Shown here: one piece after another, positions 7,871 through 15,558 of the stretch
Position numbering within the stretch: position 1 is the stretch's first letter
How the letters are laid out: the number at the start of each line of letters is the position of its first letter
Assembly (NCBI GenBank): GCA_934548045.1
Contig: CAKTEM010000014.1
Location: forward strand, 1 to 63,306
DNA from: an uncultured Faecalibacterium sp.
GTDB lineage: Bacteria > Bacillota > Clostridia > Oscillospirales > Ruminococcaceae
Length of the DNA: 63,306 nucleotides
Direction of reading: 5' to 3'
Translations under genes and position numbers: made by a program
The notes under the pieces: generated by a model
Databases searched by the model: none
The model's input: the letters and a program-made list of their open reading frames with translations, nothing else
Told to the model about the DNA's origin: nothing

Positions 7871-9726
7871 TTCTGTACGTCCTCCTCAAACAGTTCTCCC
7901 AGTTCTTCCTGAATGAAACTGCGCAATTCATCATACGATGTGACCTGAAGCTCCGTTCCGGTGCTGACCATCTGTCCGGCAAGCCGGGTCTGCCACTCCT
8001 GTCGGGTCAGGTTCCGAAGCTCAGTCATGCTCTTTTCTACATAGTACCCATTGCCGACACCCTGCCCGAAGTCCCCCACTACACCACGGATACGCTTACC
8101 CTGTCGGCCGATGTTCTGGCCGGTGGCATCCTCCACGGTGACCTCGTTATTTTTGATGTACACGCTGGCGTTGGTTCCGGCATAGATGCAGGCGGCATCC
8201 TGCCCATCCCGGTAGATGCGGCCATAGAGCTTATAGTTATTGTCCTGCTCCCAACCGAAGATCTGATACAGGGTCTGGATATAGGCCTTGGCTGCAACCG
8301 AACGGGAATGACGATTGCCCCGGACACCGTTTGCCCACTGGATGGCACAGCGGTTCTCCTTGGCGGTAGGGCGCACGGCGATCTCTTTCCGCAGCGGATG
8401 CACCAGAAGTTCCACATAATTGTCTTTCAGGTTCATCTCTCGGATGCCTGCCACACTGAATGCAATGCTGTCCTTGTGGAGCATGATGGCAGGGACGCGC
8501 TGGTCACTGAACAGCTTGAAGTCCGCTACTTCGTAGCCGCTGAGGTCAAAGGACCCTTCCGCGACTTCCATACGGTTTTCATCTGACGGGTCGTTGTCTA
8601 CGCTCTTGCAGGCGGTGGTGTAATCGTCCTTTGTAAAACTGCCCCACTTGGGATGGACGATGACAAAGCCCTTCAGCAGACCGTCCGGGATGACCTGCAA
8701 TTCCGGCAGCAGCGAGGTCCCGCCGAACTTGGCGTTGTCCATGATGCGCTGGACAGCCAGGAAGTCATTCCGGTCGATGATGGCTTCATGATCATCCAGA
8801 TAATGACTCTGGGGCTTTTCTCCTCTGTTCTTAAACGACTTCTGGTCATGGACATCTGCGGCGAATTTCGTGAACCGCTTACGTGTCAACACATCTCCGC
8901 AATACCGCTCATTCCGCATACTGGATGCTACGCCGAATGCCGTCCATTTCAGATTACCCAGATACGTCCGCTTGCTGAGTTTCGTGAGAGTGTCCGCAAT
9001 CTGCTGCGCAGAATACCCATACAGATACATGTAAAACATGAGCTTTGGAATCTTATAGGTCTCCGGATTGATGACAAGCTTACCGTCCTGATTCTTCATA
9101 AACCCCAGCAGTTCCGGAGTCAGGGGCAGGCCATGATCCAGCCGCATCCGCAGCGACGTCTCCATGCTCCGACTGCGTATACGGGATTCCTGCTCTGCCA
9201 TCTGTGCCTGAAACGATAAAGTCAGGAGGTGGTCATAATTCATGGAATAAAGCGCTTCCGACTCAAACCACACACCAATATTCTTTTCTGCCAGCCTGCG
9301 AAGAACGCTCAGAAAGTCCACCACATTACGGGCAAAGCGAGATATATTCTTCACAATGATAAGGTCGATTTTTCCGGCAGCCGCATCTGCCAGCATCTCA
9401 TTAAACGAGTCTCGATGCTGCATGGTGGTGCCGGATTTTCCTTCGTCCGCATAGATTTTCACCAATACCCACTGGGGATGCTGCACCACCAATTCCTCGT
9501 AATACTTCTGCTGCAATTCAAAAGAAGTGGTCTGCATGGGGTTGTCTGTGGAGACACGGGCATAGATGGCGACACGCTGATACTGGTCGGCTTTCACATG
9601 GTCGTTCTGCTCTTTTGCCGGGATGTACTCGTATTTATCCGGATCAATCGAGGCCTGCGAGATGCGCTGCCGCACCCGGTTCTGCTTTTGGGCATTGGTC
9701 AGTTCTGTCTTTTCCACTCGGTTCAC
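7867..9726 (-). CDS. Large serine recombinase
   Basis: 619-residue site-specific recombinase for element integration and excision. The resolvase domain (about 51-190) has all the catalytic landmarks: YARVS (Arg57, Ser59), HRDSF (Arg105) and ISRFAR (Arg130, Arg133). A recombinase domain follows (about 200-330). The zinc-ribbon cysteines common in this family are absent; the matching region (LLKGFVIVHPKWGSF) has lost them. Instead the C-terminus (390-525) carries a beta-rich module also found in the next two genes. The start is GTG, overlapping the stop of the dead paralogue upstream. Confidence 0.9.
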   Translation of the reverse strand: MNRVEKTELTNAQKQNRVRQRISQASIDPDKYEYIPAKEQNDHVKADQYQRVAIYARVSTDNPMQTTSFELQQKYYEELVVQHPQWVLVKIYADEGKSGTTMQHRDSFNEMLADAAAGKIDLIIVKNISRFARNVVDFLSVLRRLAEKNIGVWFESEALYSMNYDHLLTLSFQAQMAEQESRIRSRSMETSLRMRLDHGLPLTPELLGFMKNQDGKLVINPETYKIPKLMFYMYLYGYSAQQIADTLTKLSKRTYLGNLKWTAFGVASSMRNERYCGDVLTRKRFTKFAADVHDQKSFKNRGEKPQSHYLDDHEAIIDRNDFLAVQRIMDNAKFGGTSLLPELQVIPDGLLKGFVIVHPKWGSFTKDDYTTACKSVDNDPSDENRMEVAEGSFDLSGYEVADFKLFSDQRVPAIMLHKDSIAFSVAGIREMNLKDNYVELLVHPLRKEIAVRPTAKENRCAIQWANGVRGNRHSRSVAAKAYIQTLYQIFGWEQDNNYKLYGRIYRDGQDAACIYAGTNASVYIKNNEVTVEDATGQNIGRQGKRIRGVVGDFGQGVGNGYYVEKSMTELRNLTRQEWQTRLAGQMVSTGTELQVTSYDELRSFIQEELGELFEEDVQK

Positions 9727-10421
9727 TCCATTGCATCCGTTTCTTCGTCAAGGCTCAACTGCTCTATCTGTTCCAGCATGGCAGGCTTCGGCAGGGTCGA
9801 AAGCATTGGCTCGTCCAGTTCATCCGCCGGGAGGGTCTGCCAGCCCTCCGGCAACAGCCCCATATCCCGCAGGTCAGGCTGGTAATACGAGGCCAGTGTA
9901 AAAATATCTTCGGAAATAAAGTAGATTCCCACCGGATGCTCCTGTGCAGCCAGCATCCGAGCCATAAAGGTCATCTCTTTCCAGTCGCTTGACACATTGC
10001 TGACCTTCTGCGTCACGATGAGGTCTACCTTTCCGGTGAAGCAATCCTCCAGCAGACGGCACCACTCTTTGGAGTACTCCATATGCGGAGCCGTTGAACC
10101 TTCGTCCACATAGAAATCCACCAGCGTCCACTGCGGGCATAGGGCAATATCGTCCATATACTGCTGGATGTGCTTTTCTAAATAGTTCTCATGCCGGGTC
10201 TGATTGAAATACCGGATATACACCCCAATTTTATACGGCGTATATGGCATGGGATATTCATGCGGGATGCTGTCCAGCCACAGACGGTGACGGGCAAGAA
10301 CTGCTTTCTTGGGATTTTCCTTGATGTGACGGCGCAGAACATTAGAGCCACTTTGCGCAAGGGCAGGTTCCTGTAAAGTTGCCTCTGCAAGCTGTGTTTC
10401 CATGTTTGTCGCCTGATCCAT
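9723..10421 (-). CDS. Catalytically dead serine-recombinase paralogue, 232 aa
   Basis: Residues 60-190 align with the resolvase domain of the following recombinase (PQWTLVDFYVDEG against PQWVLVKIYADEG; GKVDLIVTQKVSN against GKIDLIIVKNISR), but the active site is gone. The catalytic YARVS is YIRYF (serine lost), and the SRFAR arginines have become SNVSS. It has no recombinase DNA-binding domain; the C-terminus is short and acidic. AGGAGG precedes the ATG. It is coupled to the active recombinase by a 4-bp overlap, which suggests a regulatory or structural subunit rather than a decaying copy. Confidence 0.8.
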   Translation of the reverse strand: MDQATNMETQLAEATLQEPALAQSGSNVLRRHIKENPKKAVLARHRLWLDSIPHEYPMPYTPYKIGVYIRYFNQTRHENYLEKHIQQYMDDIALCPQWTLVDFYVDEGSTAPHMEYSKEWCRLLEDCFTGKVDLIVTQKVSNVSSDWKEMTFMARMLAAQEHPVGIYFISEDIFTLASYYQPDLRDMGLLPEGWQTLPADELDEPMLSTLPKPAMLEQIEQLSLDEETDAME

Positions 10422-10472
10422 ATGTACTGCCTCCTGATACGCTGAAAATGCACCTATTTATTATCCAATCTA

Positions 10473-10501
10473 ATTGTATATCCGAGATGACAGAACCTCA
10501 A
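10473..10501 (-). promoter_or_regulatory. Putative promoter of the recombinase operon
   Basis: On the minus strand TTGAGG (10496-10501) and TACAAT (10473-10478) are separated by 17 nt, about 50 bp upstream of the first gene of the operon at 10421. Confidence 0.5.
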
Positions 10502-10546
10502 CGCACTCCATGTACCATTAAGGAACATCCCATTATTTTTCAAACA

Positions 10547-10945
10547 TTATTTTTTGATTAGAGCTGTAAAGGCGTTGACTGCATTACTCACACTCTCCAA
10601 TTCATGATCATTCATGTTCAGAAGCATCTCACGTTCCAGATCCCGAAAAGCACGGCCAACTTTCTCTTCCGCATCTGTGCGAGTGCGAACCTTGCTTTCC
10701 TCTTTCTGTTTCACTTCCAAAAGTGTCAGTCGAGGAAGTTGCAAGGCGCGCTCGATTTTTTCTACCGTTGCCACAGTCGGTACACACTGATTTCGTTCGA
10801 TTCTTCCGATTTGGGCACGAGTCACACCCACACGCCATGCCAGTTCATCTTGCGTCCAGCCATTGCGCTGCCGATATTCCTGAATGATACTTCCAAAGCT
10901 TTTGTTCCTTCTGGTTCGCACCACCAGCTTTTCATCTGATTTCAT
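10547..10945 (-). CDS. XRE-family transcriptional regulator
   Basis: 132 residues with a helix-turn-helix of the Cro/CI type at about 16-70 (FGSIIQEYRQRNGWTQDELA, then VTRAQIGRIERN), followed by a coiled-coil-like acidic helix and a C-terminal helix. The ATG at 10945 has AAGGAAG at good spacing; the alternative TTG at 10993 has none. It lies just upstream of the recombinase operon promoter and is a good candidate for its repressor. The operator is not identified. Confidence 0.8.
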   Translation of the reverse strand: MKSDEKLVVRTRRNKSFGSIIQEYRQRNGWTQDELAWRVGVTRAQIGRIERNQCVPTVATVEKIERALQLPRLTLLEVKQKEESKVRTRTDAEEKVGRAFRDLEREMLLNMNDHELESVSNAVNAFTALIKK

Positions 10946-11090
10946 TTTTTCTTCCTTCCCTTCTGGAATTTTATCTATTTCAAGACTGCTCAAGACAGCT
11001 CAAAACTTCTCATTACTTTTCATGCCTATCTAGCCATATATGCTAAAATCCAACTTATGCCCACAAATCCGTTTTTCAAAAAATTTCAGA

Positions 11091-11873
11091 TTATTTTGAG
11101 CACACGCCAATCCGAAGAAATACTGGGTACAGATAACTCGCGCCAAAAGTTCCCAGCTTTTTGGGACCGCTCACACAGCCCTCTGATTCCTGAATCGTTC
11201 TTGCCTGATGGAACGCTCTCATCACGGTTGCCCGCGTCACGCTTTTTTCCTTTCGATTGAAGAATACCTCTCCGCCTTCTACAGTGTACTTCAGGGGCAA
11301 TCCTTTCTCCGTCACAAACGGATATCCAGCAAACGCCACGATCGCATCCCACAGACACTCATCCGCATTCGGCGAATTGATTTCCTGCATAAGTCGCTCA
11401 CAGACAGCAATTCTTCTCCGATAGGCTCGTCTACGCTCGGCATTCAGCGGGAGCTCAGGCAAATTATAGTTTCCTTTTGTATATGGTAGATAGCCATGTA
11501 CAGAAGCTCTTTTCAACCCAGTCTGTTCCATGATTTCCTGGATCGTACACCCTTGTTCGTACAGTTCCTGTACTTTTCGGCTGTGTTTCGTACTATAATA
11601 TCCCGCAGTAATCAACATCTTCCGAACCGTCAGAGGGGTCGTATCCAATGCCTTTGCGATTTCCCGGATACTTGGAGCTGCTTCTGAACGTTCTACTCGA
11701 TCATCGAAAGGTTCACCGAAGAGATTGATCACCTTCTGCTGCAGTGCCTCGATTTCTTTCTCCCGGTCATAATCAGGCTTTTTCCTCGGTCGGCCGCGCT
11801 TCGCTTTTACGGTGTCAGTAGGTGCAGTTTCTGCGCTTTCCGACATCGGGCGCTTCGGGCCGAAGTCGTTCAT
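11091..11873 (-). CDS. Helix-turn-helix protein with AT-hook-like motif, 260 aa
   Basis: The N-terminus has KRGRPRKKP, an AT-hook-like basic motif, followed by two helix-turn-helix candidates: SIREIAKALDTTPLTVRKML and TIQEIMEQTGLKRASVHGYL, the latter of the resolvase/sigma type. The rest has no named family. There is no convincing ribosome site; the start could be the ATG at 11873 or 11846. It is the rightmost gene of the recombinase island and probably binds element DNA. A structured RNA candidate lies about 100 nt upstream on the same strand. Confidence 0.65.
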   Translation of the reverse strand: MNDFGPKRPMSESAETAPTDTVKAKRGRPRKKPDYDREKEIEALQQKVINLFGEPFDDRVERSEAAPSIREIAKALDTTPLTVRKMLITAGYYSTKHSRKVQELYEQGCTIQEIMEQTGLKRASVHGYLPYTKGNYNLPELPLNAERRRAYRRRIAVCERLMQEINSPNADECLWDAIVAFAGYPFVTEKGLPLKYTVEGGEVFFNRKEKSVTRATVMRAFHQARTIQESEGCVSGPKKLGTFGASYLYPVFLRIGVCSK

Positions 11874-11974
11874 TGGGTTTTAAATCATTCTGCTATGCCA
11901 TTCTTTTCCAAGAGTGGCTCTTGCTTGAATCTCCTTTCGTTTCAAAAATCATGCTTTAGCCGAGACAGGATCTC

Positions 11975-12026
11975 GTTGCCTGCTGCTCGCCACGAAGAGG
12001 CAGCATATCTGAGCAGCGCAGCCATG
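11975..12026 (-). ncRNA. Structured RNA candidate, copy A
   Basis: Read on the minus strand, 48 columns align without a gap to copy B (14347-14398), with 32 identical. Columns 6-12 (12017-12011) pair with 35-41 (11988-11982) as GCTGCTC/GAGCAGC. In copy B the same columns differ but mostly still pair. The loop (TATGCTG, CTCT, GTGGC) and the trailing AGGCAAC are conserved. ATGCT in the loop could pair with AGCAT at 11951-11955. A separate hairpin, GCCATGT/ACATGGC, lies just upstream. No known RNA family is recognised. Confidence 0.55.
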
Positions 12027-12047
12027 TGAGCACATGGCCGTTAACAG

Positions 12048-12665
12048 TCAATTGGAGTTTCTTCCACTATATAGATTAAGTCGAATCACATGACTGTTAA
12101 TGTTTTTATATTTTATTACGCATTTATTGGATATTGACTTTCCCTTTATCAAAAAGTAAAATGATTTTGAATACTCTTTTTTCGTAATGGCATCAAAACC
12201 TGTACATTCATAAATACTATAGTTCAAAAGCGAAAGCACTGGGTTCATGTAGAACATCTTCTTTTTAATGCAAATGATTCCTAATGCCACTTCAATCAAA
12301 AGGAAAATCATCGTATCCCAGAAAGTAGGAGTATCAGAAAGGGAAAGTCCCGTTAAAACGATCAGCGAGAAATTTGCGAAGTAGTTTTCGCCCGTCAAGT
12401 CTTTTACGGTGGTCACTGCAAACTGTTTTCCCGTTGCTATATTATTTGTTTCTGAATCATCGGTTGTTAGAATTTTTGCCGTGGAAAGCACGCCTACTGC
12501 AACCAACAATATTGCTACAACTAAGCTTGTCATTCCGGGCACATTAATTTTATTCACAGTACAATATTTTGTGAACAAACCTCCACCAGCTACAATTTTC
12601 AGGCCATAGATTCCATTAAAAAGAATCATACAACTCAAATAATAGTCTATTCCTTCTAACCACAC
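12048..12665 (-). CDS. Membrane protein of unknown function, 205 aa
   Basis: Four hydrophobic segments are visible: about 8-25, 44-62 (LVVAILLVAVGVL), 96-108 and 118-135 (MIFLLIEVALGIICI). A soluble, lysine-rich C-terminal tail follows (GFDAITKKEYSKSFYFLIKG). The start is GTG or an internal ATG at 12629; no clear ribosome site. AT-rich, unlike the genes upstream. The topology loosely recalls orphan four-helix defence membrane proteins such as KwaA, but there is no partner nuclease and I do not claim homology. It may belong to the end of the polysaccharide locus. Confidence 0.55.
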   Translation of the reverse strand: MWLEGIDYYLSCMILFNGIYGLKIVAGGGLFTKYCTVNKINVPGMTSLVVAILLVAVGVLSTAKILTTDDSETNNIATGKQFAVTTVKDLTGENYFANFSLIVLTGLSLSDTPTFWDTMIFLLIEVALGIICIKKKMFYMNPVLSLLNYSIYECTGFDAITKKEYSKSFYFLIKGKSISNKCVIKYKNINSHVIRLNLYSGRNSN

Positions 12666-12678
12666 TCATATTTTACCA

Positions 12679-12707
12679 ACCAAAGGGCTTTCCGCTCGCC
12701 CTTTGGT
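12679..12707 (-). terminator. Hairpin after the VanZ-like gene
   Basis: ACCAAAGGGC (12679-12688) pairs with GCCCTTTGGT (12698-12707). The hairpin lies about 20 nt after the VanZ stop, but a strong T-run is lacking, so termination may be weak. Confidence 0.4.
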
Positions 12708-12726
12708 ATCCTTCGGTCATTCTTCT

Positions 12727-13338
12727 TTACTTCTTCTGTACAACTTTCTTTATTCCACAGTAACACACGCCGCCTAGCACTCCGCCGACTGTGTTGTAGA
12801 AGATGTCTGATAGCTGGAACGTACCGAGCCGTAGCAATAACTGCAGCATCTCTATGCTTACCGAAAAAACGAACGCTATTTTACCGCTTTGCCACAGTAT
12901 CTTCTTCCAGCCTTTTCCTATCTTCTCTCCGAATGTCCACATCACTACCGAACTAAACGGTACCATCATGATTACGTTCTCGATACACTCGGTGGTCAGC
13001 TGCCTCTCACCGTTCGCGGTTTCCCAGATGCCCCAGCCGCCCATGACATCGGACAATGGGTTCAGCCACAAGTTCCGGTTCAATAATGTTCGGAACAAAA
13101 TCATCGAAGTAACAAAGGCCAGCAAGAACAGCTTCCGAAAGAACACGCTCTCTTTGAACTTCTGATACCATGTCACTATTGCACTCTTCCATCCTTTGCC
13201 AGCATGTATTGGCTCATACGCATACAGGTAGAAAAACATTGCGAGGAAGGAAAGAAGGAGCGAGAATCCAAACGGCTCATAGAGAGCGGTCAGGATGTTT
13301 GTGAGGATTTTCGCAAATACTTTAATCGTTCCGGACAT
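12727..13338 (-). CDS. VanZ-like family membrane protein
   Basis: 203 residues with about five membrane helices. The VanZ-type pattern is present: a first helix, a polar loop with NLWLNPLSDV, the central ENVIMMVPFSS motif, and the final LSDIFYNTVGGVLGG signature. VanZ relatives occur in glycopeptide resistance and in cell-envelope clusters; the molecular role is not settled. It follows the GlmM-GlmS chimera with no gap beyond one base after its stop, so it is co-transcribed with the polysaccharide locus. Confidence 0.8.
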   Translation of the reverse strand: MSGTIKVFAKILTNILTALYEPFGFSLLLSFLAMFFYLYAYEPIHAGKGWKSAIVTWYQKFKESVFFRKLFLLAFVTSMILFRTLLNRNLWLNPLSDVMGGWGIWETANGERQLTTECIENVIMMVPFSSVVMWTFGEKIGKGWKKILWQSGKIAFVFSVSIEMLQLLLRLGTFQLSDIFYNTVGGVLGGVCYCGIKKVVQKK

Positions 13339-13339
13339 C

Positions 13340-14290
13340 TTATTCTACCGTCACACTCTTTGCGAGGTTTCTCGGCTTATCCACATCCAGACCCTTGGCT
13401 ACAGACACATAGTAACCCAGCAACTGCAGCGGGATCACTGCCAAACTACCAACGAAGTGCTCATCCACCTTTGGAACATAGACCGTGAAGTTTACTTGAT
13501 CTTCGATTTCATACTTACCATAAGTAGTGAGCCCCATCAGATAAGCGCCACGGCTCTTGCACTCCAACATATTGCTGATAGTCTTTTCGTAGAGTTCGCT
13601 CTGGGTAAGCACACCAATGACCAGTGTTCCCTGCTCGATTAGACTGATAGTTCCGTGCTTCAGTTCACCCGCAGCGTATGCTTCGGAATGGACGTAGCTG
13701 ATTTCTTTCAGTTTCAAGCTACCTTCCAAGCAGACAGCATAATCAATGCCACGACCTACAAAAAACACATCATGCGCATTGGCATACTTCGCTGCAAACC
13801 ACTGGATGCGTTCCTTGTCTTCCAGAATCTTCTGCATCTTATCCGGGATCGTCTGCAGTTCAGAAATATAGTAGCTGTACTGCTCATCCGTAATCTTTTC
13901 TCTAACTTTTGCAAACTGAACCGCTAAGCAGTACATAGCCGCCAGCTGCGCACTATATGCCTTAGTTGTCGCAACAGAAATTTCCGGGCCAGCAAGTGTG
14001 TAGAACACTTTGTCTGCTTCGCGGGCGATGCTGCTACCGACCACATTGACGATTGCCATTGTGGTGATGCCCTTCTCTTTGGCAAGCCGCAATGCTGCCA
14101 GTGTGTCCGCTGTCTCACCAGACTGGCTATCCTTACCAATGACGATACGGGCAGGCTCATTATCTCCGTTGCGCTCACGGAGAGCATTATAGTACCAGCC
14201 GAGGAAACGTCCTACCTTGTAGGCGTGGTCGGCTTTTAATGTAATTCCGGCTTCACCACGGAAGCCGTCAGTCCCAAAATATTTAGCCAT
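13340..14290 (-). pseudogene. GlmM-GlmS chimera (fusion by internal deletion)
   Basis: Residues 1-54 (14129-14290) are the N-terminus of a phosphoglucosamine/phosphomannomutase (KYFGTDGFRGEAG ... IVIGKD). From residue 55 (14128 on) the sequence is the C-terminal isomerase part of GlmS, from SQSGETADTLAALR to the very end, LAKSVTVE. This matches roughly residues 347-608 of E. coli GlmS. The mutase active-site serine region, the GlmS glutaminase domain and the first half of SIS domain 1 (including the CGTS box) are missing. Isomerase residues in SIS2 remain (LKLKE, ELKHG, final LAK). The frame is open throughout. Intact glmM lies at 46337-47692. Probably non-functional as either enzyme, but it could be a repurposed SIS protein. 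Confidence 0.85.
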
Positions 14291-14321
14291 ATGAATTTAT
14301 TTCCCCATTTAAAAAGCGAAC

Positions 14322-14350
14322 CAACAAAAAGCTGTATGCATTTTTTGTTG
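14322..14350 (-). terminator. Terminator-like hairpin in the leader of the GlmM-GlmS gene
   Basis: CAACAAAAA pairs with TTTTTGTTG around a loop containing GCATAC; a TTTTT run follows about 6 nt downstream of the hairpin. Its left arm overlaps the conserved GGCAAC of RNA copy B, and its loop could pair with the RNA's GTATGC. The two structures therefore look mutually exclusive, as in a riboswitch or attenuator. Confidence 0.45.
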
Positions 14351-14398
14351 CCTACCATCCGCCACATAGAGACAGCATACCCGGTTGGTGTAGCCATG
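14347..14398 (-). ncRNA. Structured RNA candidate, copy B
   Basis: Same 48-column motif as copy A. Columns 6-12 (14389-14383) pair with 35-41 (14360-14354) at six of seven positions. Relative to copy A, four pairs are changed on both sides and keep pairing: 6-41 G-C to A-U, 8-39 U-A to C-G, 9-38 G-C to A-U and 11-36 U-A to C-G. It lies in the leader of the GlmM-GlmS chimera, about 60 nt before its ATG. Confidence 0.6.
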
Positions 14399-14470
14399 CT
14401 TTCAGCGTAATTCTAAACTTCACATCTTTCAGCTCCAGTTTTTTATGTCCTTCAGAACGCCAGAATATCT

Positions 14471-14496
14471 GCCGGAGCGTAGGGAGCTTACGCTCC
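14471..14496 (-). terminator. Hairpin downstream of the nucleotidyltransferase
   Basis: GGAGCGTA and TACGCTCC pair around AGCTCCC just after the stop at 14504. No long T-run follows, so it may be a partial terminator or a 3' stabilising hairpin. Confidence 0.35.
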
Positions 14497-14503
14497 CAGT
14501 AAA

Positions 14504-15406
14504 TCATAGATCACTGAACAAGTCAGCTTTGTACACACCGTTCTCCAGCATCTTCTTGAAGCTGTCCTTTACGGCTGCGACATCCTCATGGTAAGTCATG
14601 CCGTACCAGGTATCGTTGGTCTTCAGAACCTTCACAGACATCTTGCCCTGCTGCAACAGCTCACCGATGAAAATAGGAATCAGATACTCGGCTTTCTGAG
14701 GATTACCCGGCACTTCCTTCTCGAAGAACTCTTTAAAGCCTTCTTCCAGTACACTCAGGAAATCAGGAGTTAAGCCCCACATATTCATGGAGACCAGTGA
14801 ATTCACGTCAACAGTCACGCCGTCCGCCTCTGCTCCAGCTTCAGTCTTGACGATGTTCTTGGTTTCAACAACTTCAGTCAGATAGTTCTGCTCGTCCATC
14901 TTGCAAATACCACGAGTCACACCGCCATTGTCAGACAGGGTATTCTTCAGCACAAAACCTGCCATACAGGACTTGCCGCCATTCACCAGATACTCATGGA
15001 CGGTCTTGAAGCCCTCCTTACCATAGTAATCATCTGCATTGATCACAATGAACGGAGTCTTAATGACCTTCTTCGCTGCAAGCACAGCCTGTCCAGTCCC
15101 CCACGGCTTTGTCCGGCCTTCCGGCAGAACTCCCGGGATGTCGTTGATATCCTGGAAAGCGTAGTCCACAGTTACATTATGAGCGGAGCAAATGGAGGCA
15201 ATACGATCACCGATAACCTCTTTGAACTCCTTCTCGATATCCTTGCGGATGATAAATACTACATGATTGAATCCGGCTTCGATTGCATCGTGGATTGAGT
15301 AATCCATGATGATGTGATTAGAAGCATCCACCGGTTCCAACTGCTTAATTCCCGTTCCGAAACGGCTACCGATACCGGCGGCCATGATAAGTAATGTTGT
15401 TTTCAT
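14504..15406 (-). CDS. Sugar nucleotidyltransferase (NTP_transferase fold)
   Basis: 300 residues. The N-terminal signature MAAGIGSRFGTGIKQLEPV is the nucleotide-binding G-x-G-(S/T)-R-F loop with the activating lysine region. PWGTGQAVLAA and INADDYYG supply the metal-binding aspartates. The start is the ATG at 15406 with GAGGAAG upstream; an in-frame ATG 16 codons earlier would add a lysine-rich, unlikely N-terminus. It probably makes an activated sugar (UDP- or CDP-type) for the polysaccharide locus. The precise sugar is not readable. Confidence 0.85.
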   Translation of the reverse strand: MKTTLLIMAAGIGSRFGTGIKQLEPVDASNHIIMDYSIHDAIEAGFNHVVFIIRKDIEKEFKEVIGDRIASICSAHNVTVDYAFQDINDIPGVLPEGRTKPWGTGQAVLAAKKVIKTPFIVINADDYYGKEGFKTVHEYLVNGGKSCMAGFVLKNTLSDNGGVTRGICKMDEQNYLTEVVETKNIVKTEAGAEADGVTVDVNSLVSMNMWGLTPDFLSVLEEGFKEFFEKEVPGNPQKAEYLIPIFIGELLQQGKMSVKVLKTNDTWYGMTYHEDVAAVKDSFKKMLENGVYKADLFSDL

Positions 15407-15558
15407 ATTTTTTCTTCCTCTTTTCTTGGTTTTCACATTTTTCTCTAATTTCAATTAATTCTTAGTGTTTACTTCTCGATACAATCGTTTTTTAATATCG
15501 GTAAGTTGACCAGCGTTAAGTTTGAGCACAATATGCTGACAATCACGATAAATTCGCC
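15407..15558. other. Gap between acyltransferase and nucleotidyltransferase with a possible gene remnant
   Basis: AT-rich gap. On the minus strand one frame, ending at 15455, reads like the tail of a lost protein (RIYRDCQHIVLKL, then TDIKKRLYREV) but has no start. It may mark a deleted gene in this mosaic locus. Confidence 0.3.

Noticed and set aside
12048..12665. Kiwa defence component KwaA
   Set aside because: Only the four-helix topology is similar; no KwaB gene is next to it and no sequence motif supports the call.
14291..14503. glmS ribozyme ahead of the GlmM-GlmS gene
   Set aside because: The gene context invites it, but the ribozyme core sequence and cleavage-site layout are not present; the structure seen is different and also occurs elsewhere (copy A).
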